DNA from: G963674955 sp963674955
Lineage (GTDB): Bacteria; Desulfobacterota; Desulfovibrionia; Desulfovibrionales; Desulfovibrionaceae
Direction: 5' to 3'
DNA length: 64,000 bases
Assembly (NCBI GenBank): GCA_963674955.2
Contig: CAXXKR010000004.1
Location: forward strand, 1,488,001-1,552,000
A program made the position numbers and the translations under genes. Shown here piece after piece: positions 18,659 through 25,738 of this stretch (its first letter is position 1; each line of letters opens with the position of its first letter). A model generated the notes under the pieces. The model had not been told where the DNA came from, searched no databases, and saw only the letters and a list, made by a program, of their open reading frames with translations.

Positions 18659-19975
18659 CTACCGGATCAGGCTCGCGTCCGGGGCTTTCATGAGCACGTA
18701 AGTGGAGTGATCCACCCTGTCCAGGACAATTTCGGACATTCCCCTGTTAAAAATCACGGCCCGGCCCACCGGATTGAGCCGCCCGTCATCCTCCAACCCC
18801 ATCAGGCGATAGGTTCCCGGCGGCAAAGCCGCGCTCCTGATCACCAGACGGCCGTCCTCCATTCGCAAGGTGTAGCCTCCAAAAGGCTTTGCCAGAGGTT
18901 CGCCCACGAAAATCCCCTGCCCGGGCATGGCCACGCTTTTCCAATAGGCCTCGATCAGGGTCTCGCCCTGGGTGTAATGTTCTATGAAGACCCAGGGGTT
19001 GGGAAACTTCGCCACAAAGTTGCAGGGCTCCAGAACGGTCCCATAACTGCCCGTGGCCCCGGCCTCCAGCCAACGCAGGCAGTTCATCTGTTTCACCCCG
19101 TCAGCCAGATTTCCTCCCGCCGAAGTCAGATGGTCGCCCACGGCGCCCGGCAAAAAGACATTGCTCTCAAGCTCCGGGACGTGGGTTGATCCCGTGAAGT
19201 AGAAAAGCACATCCGGCCTGTTCTCTAGATATTCGGCCTGGACCTGTTCCAGATGCAAGACCGGAAGCATCCTCTCCACCAGAGAGTCGAAGACAGCGGC
19301 TCTGACGTTGCGCCGGGGGTCCGAGGTCCGGACCAGATAACCGGTCCCGGCGGGATAGGTGGCATCGGCGGCCACGCCTCTGTCGATAAGCTTCCTTACC
19401 TGCTCCACACTCTCCCCGGCCAGCATCATGGCGGGCCTGACGCCAAGATCGTCGAAAGGCCGGGATGTGGGAGAGTTGAAATAGGGGGAAGGTTTGGTGG
19501 TCCTGCATTCATCCGCGCAAAAATTCTGGTCGAATCCAGCGGCAAAGGCCGTTGTAATGGACATGCACTCCACCCTAAAGGGCTTGGTCCAGGCCAGGGC
19601 AAAGGCCTGCGCCCTTTTCGGCGTCAACGCATCCACCTGGGCCTTGACGCGCAGGAACTCTTCCAGGCTCATTACGTTGTTCTCAGGATCAAAACCGACA
19701 TGGATCATGTTTTCAGGAGGTATGCCACGCCGGGTGCGGTAATACTCCCCGACCTCCACGCTCAGGGGATCGAGGTCGTTGACTATGACGGCCAGCTCTT
19801 CCGGCTGGATGCTGGCTTTCGGAAAAATGACTCTGGGCAGAGGCTGTTGCGATCCAATCTCGCTGGCCGCAGCAAGGCAGGATGGAAAAAACAAGAAAGA
19901 AAACAGGAGTGCAAGGCAGACAGCAGGAATTATTAGGGCTGCGAAATTTATTCGTTCAGACTTGATTCCAGACAA
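18659..19975 (-). CDS. TIGR03790 family exported protein
   Basis: Exported protein of 438 residues matching, from memory, the conserved family TIGR03790, whose function is not known. A signal sequence spans about residues 11-37. Family-like stretches include VIVNDLDPLSVEVGEYYRTR, IPPENMIHV, GSYGTVLEPCNFVAKFPNP and MPGQGIFVGEPLA. Four cysteines lie in the mature part (CMS, FCADEC, MNC, PCN), consistent with a periplasmic location. It lies between the polysaccharide operon and two VPLPA-CTERM genes but behind a terminator, so it has its own promoter or depends on read-through. A role with exosortase substrates is guesswork. Confidence 0.8.
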   Translation of the reverse strand: MSGIKSERINFAALIIPAVCLALLFSFLFFPSCLAAASEIGSQQPLPRVIFPKASIQPEELAVIVNDLDPLSVEVGEYYRTRRGIPPENMIHVGFDPENNVMSLEEFLRVKAQVDALTPKRAQAFALAWTKPFRVECMSITTAFAAGFDQNFCADECRTTKPSPYFNSPTSRPFDDLGVRPAMMLAGESVEQVRKLIDRGVAADATYPAGTGYLVRTSDPRRNVRAAVFDSLVERMLPVLHLEQVQAEYLENRPDVLFYFTGSTHVPELESNVFLPGAVGDHLTSAGGNLADGVKQMNCLRWLEAGATGSYGTVLEPCNFVAKFPNPWVFIEHYTQGETLIEAYWKSVAMPGQGIFVGEPLAKPFGGYTLRMEDGRLVIRSAALPPGTYRLMGLEDDGRLNPVGRAVIFNRGMSEIVLDRVDHSTYVLMKAPDASLIR

Positions 19976-19996
19976 CTTGTCTGCCCCTTTTCGGTT

Positions 19997-20028
19997 AAAA
20001 AAAAGGCAGGACCATCTCTGGTCCTGCC
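19997..20028 (-). terminator. Intrinsic terminator after the small VPLPA-CTERM gene
   Basis: A perfect 10-bp stem (GGCAGGACCA with its complement) and a four-base loop lie at 20005-20028. On the minus strand the stem is followed directly by eight T residues (20004 down to 19997). It ends transcription of the two VPLPA-CTERM genes before the TIGR03790 gene. Confidence 0.92.
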
Positions 20029-20056
20029 CTATACTTCATTTTTTTCGGGCTATTCT

Positions 20057-20449
20057 CTAACTGCGCAACTTGCGCCTCAGCCCCACAAGCCCTACCAACC
20101 CGCTGCCAAGCAGCCAGACGGCACCGGGAATCGGCACGTCAACTGCCGCAGTGATTCCTGTCTCGTGGAACTTGGGGTTGGAAGGATCCCAAAGCCTGGG
20201 GCCGGGAAGCGGGTTCACGTTCTGGCCGGGGATGAATACCGTTCCAACGAGCCAATCCTGGCTTCGAGCCTCGGTTATGATGTCCACATCGTCATCAAGA
20301 GCCAGAAACCGCGTCTGGTCCTGCTCTTCAATGAAATAGTCCGCAAGAAATTCAAAGACTCCAAGTTCGGCCATGGACTTGGTGGCCAAGCCGAACAGCA
20401 GGATTATTACTCCGATCAACAGCAGTGTCTTGTAAAACTTTCTGCCCAT
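20057..20449 (-). CDS. Small exported protein with VPLPA-CTERM-like sorting signal
   Basis: Exported protein of 130 residues. A signal peptide covers about 1-27 (ending SMA). The mature part of about 75 residues is acidic and has no domain I recognise. The tail is a clear exosortase signal: VPIPGAVWLLGSGLVG, a hydrophobic segment, then a basic RRKLRS end. It is the likely substrate of the XrtD-like enzyme at 334-1881. It lies 50 nt after the larger VPLPA-CTERM gene and probably shares its transcript. Confidence 0.85.
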   Translation of the reverse strand: MGRKFYKTLLLIGVIILLFGLATKSMAELGVFEFLADYFIEEQDQTRFLALDDDVDIITEARSQDWLVGTVFIPGQNVNPLPGPRLWDPSNPKFHETGITAAVDVPIPGAVWLLGSGLVGLVGLRRKLRS

Positions 20450-20499
20450 AACAGCACCATCTTTTTTTAAATATACGTGTTTTACGGCACCATATCAAG

Positions 20500-21096
20500 C
20501 TAAGCCGAAAACCTGTTCCTGAGTCCCAGCAAACCCACCAGCCCGGAACCGAGCAGCCAGACGGCGGCGGGAAGCGGAACCGCGGCGGCAGTGGAAGACA
20601 CGCCCATGTCGTTGTAGTCCAAGTCGCTGTAGGCGTCGTTGTACAGGAACTGAATACCGCCGGGATCGTCAAAGGAACCTGAAATCATGATTCCGGTGTA
20701 CACGCCCCCGGGACCCTGCACCGGGCTGTTCCGAACAACGTCGAACAGGCCGCTGGTGGTGAAGTAGTCGGTGCTCTGGCCACCCACATTGCTGGGATGT
20801 CCCGAAGTCCTGAAATAGAACCCGTACTCCCCACCGAAATTCACGGGTGAACTGGTAGTCACGGGTTCGGCGCTTGACGAAAAGATGGTCTGGAAATTGT
20901 AGTTGCCGGCCGCGTTGCCGGCCTCGACTTCGTAGTAGCCGAATTCGGTTTCCCAACCGGCGCTTTCAAGAAAGTTGGTGAATGTATATGAACCGTTCAG
21001 CGTAAATGTCGCCGCCGAAGCCGGTACGGAAGCCATGCAGATTGCGGCCACCATCAGTGCCGCCAGTAACGGGTGGAGGTTATGCCTTATAGTCAT
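20500..21096 (-). CDS. VPLPA-CTERM exported protein with DUF4114-like domain
   Basis: Exported protein of 198 residues. The start ATG 21096 has GGAG eight bases upstream; the longer reading from 21153 adds 19 residues before the signal peptide. The signal ends near ASA-ATFTL. The mature domain is beta-rich and carries GSFDDPGGIQFLYND followed by DLDYNDMGVS, a DxDYND motif seen in DUF4114 proteins and likely calcium-binding. The C-terminus is a textbook VPLPAAVWLLGSGLVGLLGL tail with a basic end. It should be cut and possibly anchored by the exosortase. A sigma-54 promoter and a long 5' leader precede it. Confidence 0.88.
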   Translation of the reverse strand: MTIRHNLHPLLAALMVAAICMASVPASAATFTLNGSYTFTNFLESAGWETEFGYYEVEAGNAAGNYNFQTIFSSSAEPVTTSSPVNFGGEYGFYFRTSGHPSNVGGQSTDYFTTSGLFDVVRNSPVQGPGGVYTGIMISGSFDDPGGIQFLYNDAYSDLDYNDMGVSSTAAAVPLPAAVWLLGSGLVGLLGLRNRFSA

Positions 21097-21230
21097 AGCT
21101 GACGCTCCAGTTGCTAAATGTTGGGGTGCTGAATCAGCCTCCCCTGCTGGCAACCCGGCGGTCTTCTGGAGATCCGTGGCTTTCCGTCCCGACCTCGCGG
21201 TCGGTTTGGCACTTCAGCTTAATAATAAGA

Positions 21231-21248
21231 TAGCCAGAACCGTGCCAA
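21231..21248 (-). promoter_or_regulatory. Sigma-54 (-24/-12) promoter for the VPLPA-CTERM genes
   Basis: The minus strand reads TTGGCACGGTTCTGGCTA, matching the TGGCACG-N4-TTGC consensus with exact GG-N10-GC spacing (one mismatch in the TTGC half). It is oriented toward the gene starting at 21096 and leaves a leader of about 120 nt that contains a 6-bp inverted repeat CCGACC-TCGC-GGTCGG. The activator is likely the PrsR-like protein encoded at 7747-9156. Confidence 0.8.
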
Positions 21249-21328
21249 TGTCAAGACCTCTAAGAAATGGTCAGGTACTACAGTGTGATACTTAGGAACA
21301 TAGCGAAAGAAGTCTTTATTTTCCATAC

Positions 21329-21374
21329 TAAAAAGCCGCCCACTGTCCACTTTTTCCGGACAATGGGCGGCTTT
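21329..21374 (-). terminator. Intrinsic terminator after the PilZ gene
   Basis: A long stem made of GCCGCCCA and TGTCC on one side and GGACA and TGGGCGGC on the other (one mismatch, loop about 9 bases) is flanked by A-rich and T-rich tracts. On the minus strand the stem ends in a run of five T residues. It could also act in the other direction. Confidence 0.88.
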
Positions 21375-21391
21375 GTTGAAATCCGCTCGAT

Positions 21392-21907
21392 CTATTCGGC
21401 GAGAAACCTGCGAAAAACCTTAAAGCTTTCATCCTGGGCGTCAAAAGGCTCGAAGGAGGCGCCGAGCTTCACGTCCACGACGTTCTTGTCCAGGCGCACA
21501 GGCTTGCACTTGAAGGAAAATATCTCTTCCATGTCCGGAAGCTTGAAAATAATTTCAAAGGAGGGGGCCTTCTGAAGCAGATCAACATGGCGCTGATCCT
21601 TGCTGGAAAAGGAAATCTTCAGGCCGCCCAATGAAATGTCCACCACTGTTCCGGTGCGCGAATGAATCTCGTTTCCGGACAGGGCGGCCTGCAAAACGGC
21701 AGGCAGAGTTACGGGCTTGCGGATGTGCTGTCTCTTTTCCTGGGCGGACTCGGTTTTGAATCTTTCCGTTTCAAGATATTCGTCAACGATGTCGCCGACC
21801 AACAAGGCCATCGACACGCCGCGTTTGGCGGCAATTTCGGCAAGCCCCTCTACTTGGTCGGGCCTGAGATCCAGATTGATCGCCTGGCATTTCAAGGCTA
21901 CGTTCAT
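21392..21907 (-). CDS. PilZ domain protein
   Basis: Predicted c-di-GMP-binding protein of 171 residues. I start at ATG 21907 because AGAGGA lies eight bases upstream; a TTG start at 21976 would add 23 residues. Residues 1-60 look like a short helical N-terminal domain (LDLRPDQVEGLAEIAAKRG). The PilZ domain follows with the RxxxR-type motif KRQHIRKPV and the DISLGGLKI (D/NxSxxG) motif, both needed for c-di-GMP binding. It lies upstream of a terminator and is a single gene. A diguanylate cyclase is encoded at 50.8 kb, but a direct link is not shown. Confidence 0.87.
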   Translation of the reverse strand: MNVALKCQAINLDLRPDQVEGLAEIAAKRGVSMALLVGDIVDEYLETERFKTESAQEKRQHIRKPVTLPAVLQAALSGNEIHSRTGTVVDISLGGLKISFSSKDQRHVDLLQKAPSFEIIFKLPDMEEIFSFKCKPVRLDKNVVDVKLGASFEPFDAQDESFKVFRRFLAE

Positions 21908-22166
21908 ATTGTTTATCCTCTGATTTTGAGCACCCGCCAGGATGCCCGCTACAGCAGCAACTTGTTCGCTTGACAATTATTTCCAACGGTTCGTCCACAG
22001 TCACTTGCAATTACTGTGCACAATTGCCCTGAGCAGGATAATCCCATGAAAACAACACGATTAATACAGGCTGGCGGCAAAAGAGTCCATTGCAAATCCT
22101 GAAAAAACAGACTCCATCCGCAAAGTCCGGACTTGAATTTAATCCAAATTTTTTTGCCGAACCCGC

Positions 22167-23258
22167 TTACGGGGAAAAGACCGGCTTGAGCAAAACACGC
22201 CCCCTGTGCTCGGTCCGATGCAGTATGTAGGAGGATGAAATACCCCTTTCCGAGGCCAACTTGCGTTTGTAGGCCGTTGCGCTCTCGAAACTGTCGAACA
22301 GGCCTGTCAAAACCCGAAACAATTTCCTTCCTTCCGGGGAACGGTACTCGTCCAACCTGACCGGGATTCCATTTGAACTTAAAACATTCATTTTTTCCTG
22401 AGCCTTGCCAGCAGAGTTCCAGGAGCCGACCTGAACAGTATAGGTATACTCCCTTATGGCCGCAAAGCCGCCCTCCAGCAGCTTTTCCGCCTCCCTGAAC
22501 CGTATGGCCTTGGTTTCTGCGCCCAGGATCACCGCCAAAAGCCTGACATCGTCCCGCTGGGCCGTGACCGAAAAATTGTAACGGGAGGCCGCCACATAGC
22601 CGGTTTTCAAACCATCCACTCCGGGAAAGGAGTCGAGCAGCTTGTTGGTGTTGGACACGACCATTCCGTTGTGCTGAAGATCCTTTATACTGTGCAGTTT
22701 CAATGCCGATGGGAAACGCGTGACGTAGGCCGCCGACAGCAAGGCCATGTCCCTGGCCGTGGTCAACTGCCCCTCCACAGGCAGACCGTTGGGAGTCTTG
22801 AACACGGTGTCCTTCAAGCCCAGATCCTCGGCCGTGTCGTTCATGCGCTTCACGAACTTTTCCACCGTCTTTCCAAGAAACCGTGCCACGGCCACGCTGG
22901 CGTCGTTGCCGGAAGCCACGGCCATTCCGGCCAACAGCTCTCCAAAGGTGACTGTCTCTCCGGGCCGCAGATGCATACTGGAACCCCCGGCGCTGGTGGA
23001 TTTCGGTCCGATGGACACCAGACTCTCGAGAGAGGCTTTGTGCGATTCCATGTCCTCATGGGCCAGATAAAGGGTCATGAGCTTGGTCAATGAAGCGGGA
23101 GGTATTTTCAGGTCGGCGTCCTGCTCGAAAAGCACGACGCCGGTCCCCATTTCCACCAGGATGGCCGAACGGGCCTCCACATGCGCGGGCAGGGCCGCCC
23201 AGGAAACGGGACACCAGCAAACCAGGATAGCGAAAAACAACAATGGAGCCGAACGCAT
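22167..23258 (-). CDS. D-alanyl-D-alanine carboxypeptidase (PBP5/6 type) with SPOR domain
   Basis: Periplasmic peptidoglycan D,D-carboxypeptidase of 363 residues, peptidase family S11. A signal peptide covers about 1-21. The three active-site motifs are SLTK (Ser56, Lys59), SGN in AVASGNDASV, and KTG in DGLKTGYVAA. Residues about 285-360 form a SPOR domain (YTVQVGSWNSAGKAQ to GISSSYILH), which binds denuded glycan and targets division septa, replacing the usual PBP5 C-terminal anchor. It trims stem pentapeptides to tetrapeptides. It lies 55 nt downstream of the Csd4-like carboxypeptidase, so trimming steps may be co-expressed. Confidence 0.93.
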   Translation of the reverse strand: MRSAPLLFFAILVCWCPVSWAALPAHVEARSAILVEMGTGVVLFEQDADLKIPPASLTKLMTLYLAHEDMESHKASLESLVSIGPKSTSAGGSSMHLRPGETVTFGELLAGMAVASGNDASVAVARFLGKTVEKFVKRMNDTAEDLGLKDTVFKTPNGLPVEGQLTTARDMALLSAAYVTRFPSALKLHSIKDLQHNGMVVSNTNKLLDSFPGVDGLKTGYVAASRYNFSVTAQRDDVRLLAVILGAETKAIRFREAEKLLEGGFAAIREYTYTVQVGSWNSAGKAQEKMNVLSSNGIPVRLDEYRSPEGRKLFRVLTGLFDSFESATAYKRKLASERGISSSYILHRTEHRGRVLLKPVFSP

Positions 23259-23313
23259 AGGAAGTATGTGACCTATTGGGCGGCGGCTGTCAAAACATGC
23301 CCGGGGCCAAGGT

Positions 23314-25092
23314 TCAGTTCAGGGTGGGAAAATCGGTCTTGGCCAGGGTCTTTGCCGTGAAGGTCATGGTCCCCAGCCCGGTAAAGGTGGTGGCCTGCCT
23401 GAGGGTCATTTCAAGGGGCCTTGAGGCTTCCACCGTGAACTTGTCGCCCTGTTCCAGGGGCAGGTCGCCCACAGTTGTCAGCAATTTGTTGTCCGGACCG
23501 TTGCTCCAGGCCTCCTGCAATTCGTACTCACCCTGGGGCAGGGGATACTTGCCACCGCTGGTCCAGGGGATCACAAGGCTTTGGCCGTGGGGATCGGCAA
23601 TTCTCAGGGCATGAATCTTTCTGGGCTCGATCTCCACAAAAAAAGAACTGTTCTTTGTTCCCGGAGTTTCCCGGACCACCTGGAAGCGGACTGAGCCGGG
23701 CGTCGACCCCTTGGTCCTATACTTGGGCATGAAGTTTTCCGGGTCCAGCACTATCTCCCAGCCCATGTCCTGTCCGTCGTTCTCCCAAGGCTTGGCGACA
23801 TACCCCTTAAGATTGACGACCTCCTTGAGGCGGCTTCCCCACATGCCTTCCAGTATGAGCTGGTCGCCCTTGACGGCCCTAAGGACTTCGCCGCTGCGCA
23901 CAAACATGGGTTTTCCGTTGAGCCAGCAAACAAATGTCGGCACGTCCTTGGACACTTCAGACGGAATATTCCCGTTGCAGCGGACGTTGACCTTGAGCAG
24001 TTGTTTCCCGTCCGAGCGCAGTTCAAGGTCGGAAAAGGACTCCAGAACCATGCGCGGGGCCGCCAGAAGGTTCACTCCGGGACGGTCCGAGGCGAACACG
24101 GCCAGGGCCGGCGAAAACACGTTCCCGCTTGACTCCACCGGCTGCACCTTGATGGTCGATCCCGGAACCAAATCGACAATTCCGCCCGATTCGAGGGGGC
24201 GCCCGTTGATCAGAACCTGAACGCCCTTTTCGGCGTGGGAAATTGCCTCGGCGTCAGGCATGTCCGGCGCCTTGACCTGCACCCCGTAGCGGTTGAGCAA
24301 CATCACCGTGGCTTCGAGCTGATTCTTCACCTTCCAATCAAGTTCGCCTATGCTTTTGCTGACTTCCACGGCCAGGGCCGGGATGTTCAGGGCGGTGAGC
24401 GCGTAGCAGGTAAGGGTCTTGCGCATTTCGGGATATTTTGTCTTGTTCTCGAAGGTCTTGGTGTTGAAAAGCCTGAACTGCCAATCCTGGGGCTTGATGT
24501 TCGGGTTGAGTTCCTCAAGAACGCTTTCCACCGCCGAGCCCATGTCGATCTTGCCTTCGTAGACCATTGTGTCCACGATTATGGATTGGCCCCAGCGTTT
24601 GGGATTTCGCTGCGAGTCGACGTATTTGGGGTCATAAAAACCGCTGCCCTCATGCAAATGGATCAGGGCATCGCTCTGGGCCAGGAGGAATCTGACCACG
24701 CGGGCCAGACGATCCTCGTAAAAACTGTTGTAATCGCGGTCGAAACGCCGGTTCATGTCCACGTTGACTTGGCGTTTGTTCAGATGGATGGATGGAACGT
24801 TGGCCCTGGGGACGATGATCAGATTCCCCTTGTCCACCTCGGCCATGGTCAACAACTGTGCGGTGAGGAATCCGGAGGCCTCGTCGCCCTGGATGCCGCC
24901 CTGGACCATGACGGTGGGCCCTTCGCCCGCGCCCTTGAGGAAGTATACTTCCAAAGGATACTGGGTGCCCTCGAAAAAGGTGTAGCACTTCCTTTCCATG
25001 CCCCAGGAAACACCGGAAAGTAAAAGAACCAGCGCCAGGCTAAGGAAGCAGATTGGAGAAGGGGTAGATTTCACTAAAAATAACTTTCCCAT
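23314..25092 (-). CDS. M14/M99-type peptidoglycan carboxypeptidase, Csd4/Pgp1-like
   Basis: Exported zinc carboxypeptidase of about 592 residues. The catalytic domain (about 20-270) has GGIQGDEASGF, where Gln stands in place of the first zinc His of HxxE, and the later ligand in ALIHLHEGSG. This Q-x-x-E/H set is the hallmark of Helicobacter Csd4 and Campylobacter Pgp1, D,L-carboxypeptidases that cut tripeptides to dipeptides and give curved cell shape. Two beta-rich domains follow (about 290-606), as in Csd4. The start is unsure: ATG 25134 (good Shine-Dalgarno but 95-nt overlap), ATG 25092 (used here), or GTG 25074 with GGAAAG upstream. Cell-shape function here is inference. Confidence 0.82.
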   Translation of the reverse strand: MGKLFLVKSTPSPICFLSLALVLLLSGVSWGMERKCYTFFEGTQYPLEVYFLKGAGEGPTVMVQGGIQGDEASGFLTAQLLTMAEVDKGNLIIVPRANVPSIHLNKRQVNVDMNRRFDRDYNSFYEDRLARVVRFLLAQSDALIHLHEGSGFYDPKYVDSQRNPKRWGQSIIVDTMVYEGKIDMGSAVESVLEELNPNIKPQDWQFRLFNTKTFENKTKYPEMRKTLTCYALTALNIPALAVEVSKSIGELDWKVKNQLEATVMLLNRYGVQVKAPDMPDAEAISHAEKGVQVLINGRPLESGGIVDLVPGSTIKVQPVESSGNVFSPALAVFASDRPGVNLLAAPRMVLESFSDLELRSDGKQLLKVNVRCNGNIPSEVSKDVPTFVCWLNGKPMFVRSGEVLRAVKGDQLILEGMWGSRLKEVVNLKGYVAKPWENDGQDMGWEIVLDPENFMPKYRTKGSTPGSVRFQVVRETPGTKNSSFFVEIEPRKIHALRIADPHGQSLVIPWTSGGKYPLPQGEYELQEAWSNGPDNKLLTTVGDLPLEQGDKFTVEASRPLEMTLRQATTFTGLGTMTFTAKTLAKTDFPTLN

Positions 25093-25738
25093 CGCTTTTG
25101 ATTTCAAGACGCAGGCCGTACAAATCCTTGACATCGATTCCTTCCGGCAACTTGAATGAGGTGCTGATGCGCTTGAATCTTTGAATCATGAACCCCAGAT
25201 CTTCCTTTTTCGTCTCCACCCCGGCAACGCTTCCGTCCTTGTTGACCAGGACAAAGTCGGCCAGCCCGGACAAGGGGGCCGAACTCTTGATATTGCTGAG
25301 ATCAAAATTGACGGAAAGGCCCTTGTTGGCGAGGTCGGCATTCATCTTTTCGACCTTGACCAAACCTTCGTCAACCTTGACGAGGACATTGTTCAAGTTG
25401 ATGGGGGGAGTTTTTGGGGTTGCCGCCTCTGCCGGAACGGAATTCAACAGGGCCTGCAATTCCTTGGGGTCGTAGGACTGAAGAATCTTCTCCATGTTTC
25501 CGAGGCGCTCAAGGCGGACCTCGGCCTCAATGAGGCGCTGCTCCAATATCTTGTTCTCGGCTTCCAGGTCATTGTTCCCGTCAAGGGAACTGAACCCGAC
25601 GTAAAAACCGATTCCGGCGCACAGCAACAGGGCCACCTGAAAAAACAGAAAAACCTTCAGCCAGAAGGAGCTTAACCGATAGCGCCGGACATCGGCATCG
25701 TCGCGCATGAACAGGACAGAATATTTAGCGTCACTCAT
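25040..25738 (-). CDS. Membrane-anchored coiled-coil protein of unknown function
   Basis: Protein of 232 residues with no named family that I recognise. A charged cytoplasmic start (YSVLFMRDDADVRRYRLS) leads to one membrane segment at about 29-49, then a coiled coil at about 55-90 (NKILEQRLIEAEVRLERL). The remaining C-terminal part is periplasmic and mixed alpha/beta (about 105-232). The N-terminus resembles those of membrane-anchored LytM/M23 proteins such as the one encoded at 38875-39774. Its stop overlaps the Csd4-like start and its own ATG overlaps the YkuD gene's stop (ATGA), so all three are translated together. It could be a scaffold for the two peptidases. Confidence 0.65.
   Translation of the reverse strand: MSDAKYSVLFMRDDADVRRYRLSSFWLKVFLFFQVALLLCAGIGFYVGFSSLDGNNDLEAENKILEQRLIEAEVRLERLGNMEKILQSYDPKELQALLNSVPAEAATPKTPPINLNNVLVKVDEGLVKVEKMNADLANKGLSVNFDLSNIKSSAPLSGLADFVLVNKDGSVAGVETKKEDLGFMIQRFKRISTSFKLPEGIDVKDLYGLRLEIKSDGKVIFSEIYPFSNLLP

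Noticed and set aside
21980..22020. Inverted repeat GCAATT-N9-AATTGC with central TGTGCACA upstream of the PilZ gene
   Set aside because: Short arms in AT-rich DNA and no known operator; possible but not strong enough to annotate.
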